In this document: positions 4,711-9,438 of the stretch, in pieces | Layout of the letters: each line of letters starts with the position of its first letter | Numbering within the stretch: position 1 is the stretch's first letter | DNA from: Paracoccaceae bacterium | Lineage (GTDB): Bacteria > Pseudomonadota > Alphaproteobacteria > Rhodobacterales > Rhodobacteraceae | Length of the DNA: 9,438 nt | Direction: 5' to 3' | Assembly: GCA_003511785.1 (NCBI GenBank) | Contig: DOIS01000130.1 | Coordinates: 1-9,438, forward strand | Position numbers and translations under genes: made by a program | The notes under the pieces: model-generated | What the model was told of the DNA's origin: nothing | What the model saw: the letters and a program-made list of their open reading frames with translations, nothing else | The model's database searches: none

Positions 4711-6855
4711 ATGCCCGACCTGTTGATCGAACTCTTCTCCGAGGAAATCCCCGCCCGGATGCAGACCCGTGCGGCGCAGGATCTCAAGAAGCGGATGACC
4801 GACGGGCTGGTCGAGGCGGGGCTGACCTATGCAAGCGCCGAGGCCTTCTCGACCCCGCGCCGGCTGACCCTGACCGTGCACGGGCTGCTGGCCGAGAGCC
4901 CGACCCTGCGCGAAGAGCGCAAGGGCCCCAAGGCGGATGCGCCGGAAAAGGCGATCGAGGGCTTCCTGCGCGGCGCCGGCGTGGCGCGCGAGGACCTCGA
5001 GACGCGCGAGACGCCCAAGGGGCCGGTGCTGTTTGCCACCATCGAGAAACCGGGCCGTCCGGCGGCCGAGATCGTGGCCGAGGTGCTGGAGGGGGTGATC
5101 CGCGCTTTCCCCTGGCCCAAGTCGATGCGCTGGGGCGCGGGCAGCTTGCGCTGGGTGCGGCCCTTGCAGTCGATCCTGTGCATCCTCACAGACGAGGGCG
5201 GCGCGCAGGTGGTTCCCTTCGAGATCGACGGCATCCGCGCGGGCGACATGACGCGCGGGCACCGGTTCATGGCACCCGAGCCGTTCGCGGTCGCGTCCTT
5301 CGAGGATTACGAGGCGCGGCTGAAACGGGCGCGCGTGATGCTGTTGCCGCAGGAGCGCGCCGACCATATCCGCGCCGATGCCGAAAGCCTGGCCTTCGCC
5401 TCCGGCCTCGAGCTGGTGGCCGACGAGGGGCTGCTCTCCGAGGTGGCGGGGCTGGTGGAATGGCCGGTCACCCTGATGGGCGAGATCGGGGCCGAGTTCC
5501 TCGACCTGCCGGCGGAAGTGTTGCAGACCTCCATGAAAGAGCATCAGAAATTCTTCTCGGTGCGCGACCCGAAATCCGGCCAGATCACGCGCTTCGTCAC
5601 CGTGGCGAATATCGAGACCGCCGATGACGGCGCGACGATCCTCGCCGGCAACCAGAAGGTGCTGGCCGCGCGTCTGGCCGATGCCAAGTTCTTCTGGGAA
5701 AACGACCTGCGTATCGCCAGATCCGACCTGGGCACCTGGACCGGCGCGCTGGAAAACGTCACCTTCCAGCAGCAACTGGGCAGCCAGGGCGACCGGGTGC
5801 GCCGCATCGCCGCGCTGGCCGCCGAGATCGCGCCCCTGGTGGGGGCCGACCCGGAGGAGGCGCGGCGCGCGGCCGAGCTGTGCAAGGCCGATCTCGGCTC
5901 GGAAATGGTGTATGAATTCCCCGAGTTGCAGGGGCTGATGGGCCGCTACTACCTTGAGGCGGCGGGAGAGAGCCAGGCAGTCGCGTCGGCGGCGGAGGAG
6001 CATTACGCGCCGCTGGGGCCCTCGGACGATGTGCCCACCGCGCCAGTCTCGGTGGCCGTGGCGCTGGCTGACAAGCTCGATCTGCTCACCGGGTTCTGGG
6101 CCATCGACGAGAAGCCCACCGGCTCCAAGGATCCCTTCGCCCTGCGCCGGGCGGCGCTGGGGGTGATCCGGCTGGTGCTGGAGAACGGGTTGAAACTGGA
6201 ATTGGTGCAGGGGCTGCTGGCCCCGATCAGGGCCAACCGGGCCGCGATGGTCGCCGTCGCGCCGGAGGGCAGCGCCGTGCCCGACCTGTCCGACGAGCGG
6301 GTCGAGGCCGAATGCGCGCTGGTGCTGGCCGAGGACCTCCTCGCCTTCTTCCACGGCCGGCTCAAGGTCTTCCTGCGCGACCAGGGGCTGCGCCATGACG
6401 TGATCGACGCCTGCATCGCGCGGCCGGGCAGCGACGATCTCAACCGCCTGGTCAAGCGCGCCCGCGCGCTCCAGAAGGTGCTGGGCACCGAGGATGGCGA
6501 GAACCTGGTGCAGGGCTTCAAGCGCGCCAACAACATCCTGTCCCAGGCCGAGGCGAAGGACGGGGTGGAATACTCCTTCGGCGCCGATGCGAAATATGCC
6601 GAGGCCGAAAGCGAGAAGGCCCTCTTCGCCGCGCTGGAGGCGGCCGAGCCGCGCATCAAAACCGCGCTGGAGGCCGAGGATTTCACGGCCGCCATGTCCG
6701 AGACGGCGGGTCTGCGCGCGCCCATCGACGCCTTCTTCGAAGAGGTGCAGGTCAACGCCGAGAACGATGTGCTGCGCCGCAACCGTCTGAACCTGCTGAG
6801 CGAGATCCGCCGGGTCTGCACCCAGGTGGCCGATCTGGCGCGGCTCGACGGCTGA
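4711..6855 (+). CDS. glyS: Glycyl-tRNA synthetase beta subunit
   Basis: The 714-aa beta chain of the alpha2beta2 glycyl-tRNA synthetase supplies tRNA-Gly recognition and the anticodon-binding region for the catalytic alpha chain. The ATG at 4711 is chosen because the protein then opens with the canonical MPDLLIELFSEEIPARMQ; the in-frame extension to 4570 runs into DUF1206. Family landmarks include FSTPRRL (46-52), PWPKSMRWG (134-142) with WVRPLQSIL (148-156), GHRFMAPEPF (183-192), MKEHQKFF (275-282), LADAKFFWE (322-330), the GSKDPFALRRAALG block (471-484), FKRANNIL (603-610), and a C-terminal DALR-like anticodon-binding region ending with NRLNLLSEIR (691-700). It is slightly longer than the E. 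coli protein (about 689 aa), as is usual in this class. The Shine-Dalgarno is weak and very close to the start. An antisense open frame spans the whole gene but is a composition artefact. Confidence 0.97.
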   Translation: MPDLLIELFSEEIPARMQTRAAQDLKKRMTDGLVEAGLTYASAEAFSTPRRLTLTVHGLLAESPTLREERKGPKADAPEKAIEGFLRGAGVAREDLETRETPKGPVLFATIEKPGRPAAEIVAEVLEGVIRAFPWPKSMRWGAGSLRWVRPLQSILCILTDEGGAQVVPFEIDGIRAGDMTRGHRFMAPEPFAVASFEDYEARLKRARVMLLPQERADHIRADAESLAFASGLELVADEGLLSEVAGLVEWPVTLMGEIGAEFLDLPAEVLQTSMKEHQKFFSVRDPKSGQITRFVTVANIETADDGATILAGNQKVLAARLADAKFFWENDLRIARSDLGTWTGALENVTFQQQLGSQGDRVRRIAALAAEIAPLVGADPEEARRAAELCKADLGSEMVYEFPELQGLMGRYYLEAAGESQAVASAAEEHYAPLGPSDDVPTAPVSVAVALADKLDLLTGFWAIDEKPTGSKDPFALRRAALGVIRLVLENGLKLELVQGLLAPIRANRAAMVAVAPEGSAVPDLSDERVEAECALVLAEDLLAFFHGRLKVFLRDQGLRHDVIDACIARPGSDDLNRLVKRARALQKVLGTEDGENLVQGFKRANNILSQAEAKDGVEYSFGADAKYAEAESEKALFAALEAAEPRIKTALEAEDFTAAMSETAGLRAPIDAFFEEVQVNAENDVLRRNRLNLLSEIRRVCTQVADLARLDG

Positions 6856-6870
6856 CACGACGGCCCCGTT

Positions 6871-6912
6871 TTCTTTGAAAGAAGACGACCGGAGTTTTTC
6901 AAAAACTCCGGT
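6871..6912. repeat. Two adjacent AT-centred palindromes after glyS (possible terminator or dispersed repeat)
   Basis: The first is TTCTTT-G-AAAGAA (6871-6883). The second is ACCGGAGTTTTT-C-AAAAACTCCGGT (6888-6912), with 12-base arms that are perfect around a single central C. Both begin within about 60 bases of the glyS stop at 6855. In RNA the second makes a stem of about 10-11 bp readable in either direction, so it could end glyS transcription, although no separate T-tract follows the stem. From memory, similar sequences occur repeatedly between genes in roseobacters; this was not checked here. Confidence 0.55.
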
Positions 6913-6959
6913 GTCCCGGCCGGACAGACGGCGCGAGCGCTTGCCGTGGCGCTTGCCCC

Positions 6960-6987
6960 TTGCGCCGGGACGTGCGGGGTCTATGCT
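6960..6987 (+). promoter_or_regulatory. Sigma70-like promoter of the PPDK-like gene
   Basis: TTGCGC (6960-6965) is followed after 16 bases by TATGCT (6982-6987). Transcription would start near 6994, giving a very short leader of about 17 bases that still contains the Shine-Dalgarno GAGGTG (7000-7005), 5 bases before the GTG start. It lies downstream of the palindromes at 6871-6912, consistent with a unit separate from glyS. Confidence 0.5.
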
Positions 6988-7010
6988 GCCTCCCGACGCG
7001 AGGTGCCGCA

Positions 7011-9438
7011 GTGCAGAATAATCCCCATACCACCCTCATCACCCCCAATGCCCCGCTCGACACCGCCACCCATGGCGGCCGGGCCAAGTGCCTGCAACGG
7101 CTGGTTCGGCTGGACCTGCCGGGGCCGCGCACCGTGGCGCTCTCCTTCGACGCGGTGCATCGGCTGGCCGAGGGGCGGCTGCCTGACATTGCCGCGATCC
7201 TCGACCAGTTCGACGCGGACGCGCTTCTCTGCGTGCGGCCCTCCTCGGAGGACCCGGATTGGGGCGGGCCGGGGGCGGTGCTCAACATCGGCATGAACGA
7301 CGCCCGCCACAAGGCACTCTGCGACAGCATCGGGCGCGAGGCCGCGACCGAGCTCTACCGCCGCTTCGTGCAATCCTACGCGGTGCACGTGGCCCGGCTC
7401 GATCCCGATCTGTTCGACGCGGTCGAGGACGAGGGCGTGCCCGGTCTGCGCGCCTCGCTCGCGGCCTACGAGGGCGAGGCCGAGGAGCCCTTCCCCCAGG
7501 ACCGGGGCGAGCAATTGACCGCCGTGCTGCAATCCATGGCGCGGGCCTGGGACGGGACCACGGCACGGCTTCTGCGCCAGGCCAGGGGCGCGCCCGCCGA
7601 CGCGGGGCTGGGGCTCGTGGTGCAGGAGATGATCCCCGGCCTTGGCCAGGACGAATGCGGCTCGGGCGTGTTGCAGCTGATCGACCCGGTGACAGGCCAG
7701 CGCCAGATCACCGGCCGCTATCTCAGCCAGAGCCAGAGCCAGGGGCGCGAGGCGTTGGGGGCGGGGAGCGCGGCGCTCTATCTCGAACGCGACCCGCGCG
7801 GCCCCTCGCTGGAAGAGACCGCGCCCGAGGTCTTTGCCCGGCTCAAGGACTACGCCGCCTTGATGCGCGAGAAACTGCGCGAGGAGATGCAGGTCGAGTT
7901 CGTGATCCAGGGCGGCGCGGTGCATATCCTCGACGGGGTGCGGGTGCCGCGCTCGTCGCGCGCCGCGCTGCGGGCCGCGGTGGGGCTGGCGCAGGACGGC
8001 ATCATCTCGCCGCAGGAGGCGGTGATGCGGATCGACCCGCGCGGCCTGAGCGAGCTTCTGCACCGCCAGGTTGCCCCGGATGCGAAGCGCGACGTGCTGG
8101 CCTCCGGCATCGCCGCCAGCCCCGGGGCCGCGACCGGGCGGATCGTGTTCACGGCCAATGCCGCCCAGGCCAGCCAGGCGCGTGGAGAGCCCTGCATCCT
8201 GGTGCGCCGCGAGACCGCGCCCGAGGACGTGCGCGGGATGCACGCGGCCGCCGGGGTACTGACCGAACGCGGCGGCATGACCAGCCACGCGGCGGTGATC
8301 GGGCGGGGGCTGGGACTGCCCTGCATCGTGGGCGCCTCTAGCCTGCGCTTCCAGACCGGCAAGAAGCAACTCACCGCCCCCGATGGGCGGGTGTTCCGGG
8401 AGGGCGACGTCCTCACCGTGGACGGCAGTTCGGGCCAGATCCTCGCGGGCGAGCCCGCCATGCTCGAGGCGGCGCTCGACGACAGTTTCCAGACCTTCAT
8501 GGCCTGGGCCGACGCCGAGCGCGACATCGGCATCCGCGCCAATGCCGACACCCCTGCCGATGCCCAGACCGCGCGCAATTTCGACGCCCAGGGGATCGGG
8601 CTGTGCCGCACCGAACACATGTTCTTCGAGCCCGGCCGCCTGACCGTCATGCGCGAGATGATCTTTGCCGAGACCAGCGAGGGCCGCGCCGCCGTGCTGG
8701 AACGGCTCCTGCCGATGCAGCGCGCCGATTTCACCGAGCTGTTCCGCATCATGGAAGGCCAGCCGGTCTGCATCCGCCTGTTCGACCCGCCGCTGCACGA
8801 GTTCCTGCCCTCCAGCAAGTCGGGCCAGCGCGACCTGGCCGATGCGCTCAACCTGCCGGTCTCGGACGTGGCGCGCCGGATCGAGGCGATGGACGAATAC
8901 AACCCCATGCTGGGCCTGCGCGGCGTGCGCCTCGGTGTGACCGTGCCCGAGATCTACGACATGCAGGCCCGCGCCATCTTCGAGGCGACGCTGGAGGCCA
9001 GCCGCGAGGGCGAGCCCGTGGTGCCCGAGATCATGATCCCGCTGGTCTCGGCCCGGCGCGAGGTAGAACTGGTCAGGGCGCGCATCGACGCGGTGGCCGC
9101 CGCCGTGCGCTCGGAGCGGCGCCAAAGCTTCGATTACCGCTTCGGCGTGATGGTCGAGACGCCGCGCGCGGCCCTGCGCGCGGGCGAGATCGCGCCGCAT
9201 GTCTCCTTCCTCAGCTTCGGCACCAACGACCTCACGCAGATGACCTACGGGCTGTCGCGCGACGACGCGGGACGGTTCATGTCGGCCTATGTCCAGAAGG
9301 GCGTCTTTCCCGAAGATCCGTTCCACGTGCTCGACACCGACGGGGTGGGTGAATTGCTGAAATTCGGCTCGGAACGCGCCCGCGCCGAGCGGCCCGACAT
9401 CACCCTGTCGATCTGCGGCGAGCATGGCGGCAACCCCG
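7011..9438 (+). CDS. ppdK: Pyruvate phosphate dikinase-like / PEP-utilising enzyme (3' end outside window)
   Basis: The frame is open from GTG 7011 to the window edge (809 codons, probably about 30-40 missing). The start is set by the Shine-Dalgarno GAGGTG. PPDK interconverts ATP, Pi and pyruvate with AMP, PPi and PEP through a phospho-histidine. The C-terminal two-thirds are colinear with Clostridium symbiosum PPDK at an offset of 28-29: phospho-His loop GGMTSHAAV (H426 for H455), CRTEHMFF (R533 for R561), IRLFDPPLHEFLP (R589 for R617), VMVETPRAAL (E716 for E745), FGTNDLTQMTYGLSRDD (N739/D740) and ICGEHGG (C802 for C831). The N-terminal ATP-grasp part is recognisable (VRPSSEDPDWGGPGAVLN, LYRRFVQSY) but altered: K22 is R24, D321 is Q294, Q335 is D308, R337 is V310, and the NAQGED motif reads SQSQSQGRE; R92 (R76) and E323 (E296) remain. 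It is thus PPDK-related, possibly with a changed phosphate donor. Residue matches rest on recalled reference positions. Confidence 0.88.
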   Translation, partial: MQNNPHTTLITPNAPLDTATHGGRAKCLQRLVRLDLPGPRTVALSFDAVHRLAEGRLPDIAAILDQFDADALLCVRPSSEDPDWGGPGAVLNIGMNDARHKALCDSIGREAATELYRRFVQSYAVHVARLDPDLFDAVEDEGVPGLRASLAAYEGEAEEPFPQDRGEQLTAVLQSMARAWDGTTARLLRQARGAPADAGLGLVVQEMIPGLGQDECGSGVLQLIDPVTGQRQITGRYLSQSQSQGREALGAGSAALYLERDPRGPSLEETAPEVFARLKDYAALMREKLREEMQVEFVIQGGAVHILDGVRVPRSSRAALRAAVGLAQDGIISPQEAVMRIDPRGLSELLHRQVAPDAKRDVLASGIAASPGAATGRIVFTANAAQASQARGEPCILVRRETAPEDVRGMHAAAGVLTERGGMTSHAAVIGRGLGLPCIVGASSLRFQTGKKQLTAPDGRVFREGDVLTVDGSSGQILAGEPAMLEAALDDSFQTFMAWADAERDIGIRANADTPADAQTARNFDAQGIGLCRTEHMFFEPGRLTVMREMIFAETSEGRAAVLERLLPMQRADFTELFRIMEGQPVCIRLFDPPLHEFLPSSKSGQRDLADALNLPVSDVARRIEAMDEYNPMLGLRGVRLGVTVPEIYDMQARAIFEATLEASREGEPVVPEIMIPLVSARREVELVRARIDAVAAAVRSERRQSFDYRFGVMVETPRAALRAGEIAPHVSFLSFGTNDLTQMTYGLSRDDAGRFMSAYVQKGVFPEDPFHVLDTDGVGELLKFGSERARAERPDITLSICGEHGGNP
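7725..7742 (+). repeat. Tandem hexanucleotide (AGCCAG x3) inside the PPDK-like gene
   Basis: Three exact in-frame copies of AGCCAG encode Ser-Gln three times (residues 239-244). They sit where canonical PPDK has the NAQGEDVVAG loop. Perfect short repeats of this kind can gain or lose a unit by slippage without a frameshift. Confidence 0.7.

Noticed and set aside
3699..4787. 362-codon minus-strand frame opposite DUF1206 and the glyS start
   Set aside because: Antisense shadow; the plus-strand reading gives a regular three-repeat membrane protein with a strong Shine-Dalgarno.
4648..6858. 736-codon open frame on the minus strand covering all of glyS
   Set aside because: It mirrors a confidently identified gene, its translation is a Gln/His/Gly/Arg-rich mixture with no family motif, and it arises from the scarcity of A/T in third codon positions.
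7259..8341. 360-codon plus-strand frame overlapping the PPDK-like gene
   Set aside because: Out of frame with the continuous PPDK-like reading from 7011, which carries all catalytic motifs; its Arg/Gly/Ala-rich translation is a shadow.
6981..9425. 814-codon open frame on the minus strand opposite the PPDK-like gene
   Set aside because: Composition artefact antisense to a gene with clear catalytic motifs; low-complexity His/Gly/Arg/Ala translation.
7011..9438. Frameshifted or broken ppdK
   Set aside because: I translated the frame codon by codon from 7011 to the window edge and found no stop; motif spacing is constant relative to known PPDK.

Overview
The window reads as an ordinary chromosomal segment of a high-GC alphaproteobacterium, most likely a member of the Rhodobacteraceae/Roseobacter group. 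The reasons are the strong G/C bias at third codon positions, the separate GlyQ and GlyS subunits, the small DUF6446-type membrane gene next to glyQ, and a PPDK-family gene directly after glyS. I saw no mobile element, CRISPR array, phage gene, rRNA or tRNA.

Layout. Positions 1-139 hold the intrinsic terminator of a plus-strand gene that ends before the window, and then the 3' flank of a minus-strand gene. That gene (140-1873, minus) encodes an exported SPOR / peptidoglycan-binding / trypsin-fold protein whose three catalytic positions all appear to be replaced. A 287-base divergent intergenic region (1874-2160) carries a good sigma70-like promoter for glyQ (2161-3093, glycyl-tRNA synthetase alpha). 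Next come a one-TM periplasmic protein (3159-3674, DUF6446-like), a six-TM DUF1206 protein (3756-4616), glyS (4711-6855, glycyl-tRNA synthetase beta), a pair of AT-centred palindromes (6871-6912), and a PPDK-like gene (7011 to the window edge, 809 codons visible, open at its 3' end).

How they fit together. GlyQ and GlyS together form the alpha2beta2 glycyl-tRNA synthetase, yet their genes are about 1.6 kb apart with two small membrane-protein genes between them. The spacings, Shine-Dalgarno sites and candidate promoters suggest several transcription units rather than one operon: glyQ with the DUF6446-like gene, DUF1206 alone, glyS, and the PPDK-like gene. The PPDK-like protein keeps the phospho-histidine loop and the PEP/pyruvate-barrel residues of pyruvate phosphate dikinase, but several ATP-site residues are changed.

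No clearly new multi-gene system is visible. The most interesting items are the pseudo-protease and the PPDK-like protein with an altered ATP-grasp domain. Both look like active-site divergence of known folds and can be tested. All family assignments come from reading motifs by eye; no database was searched.
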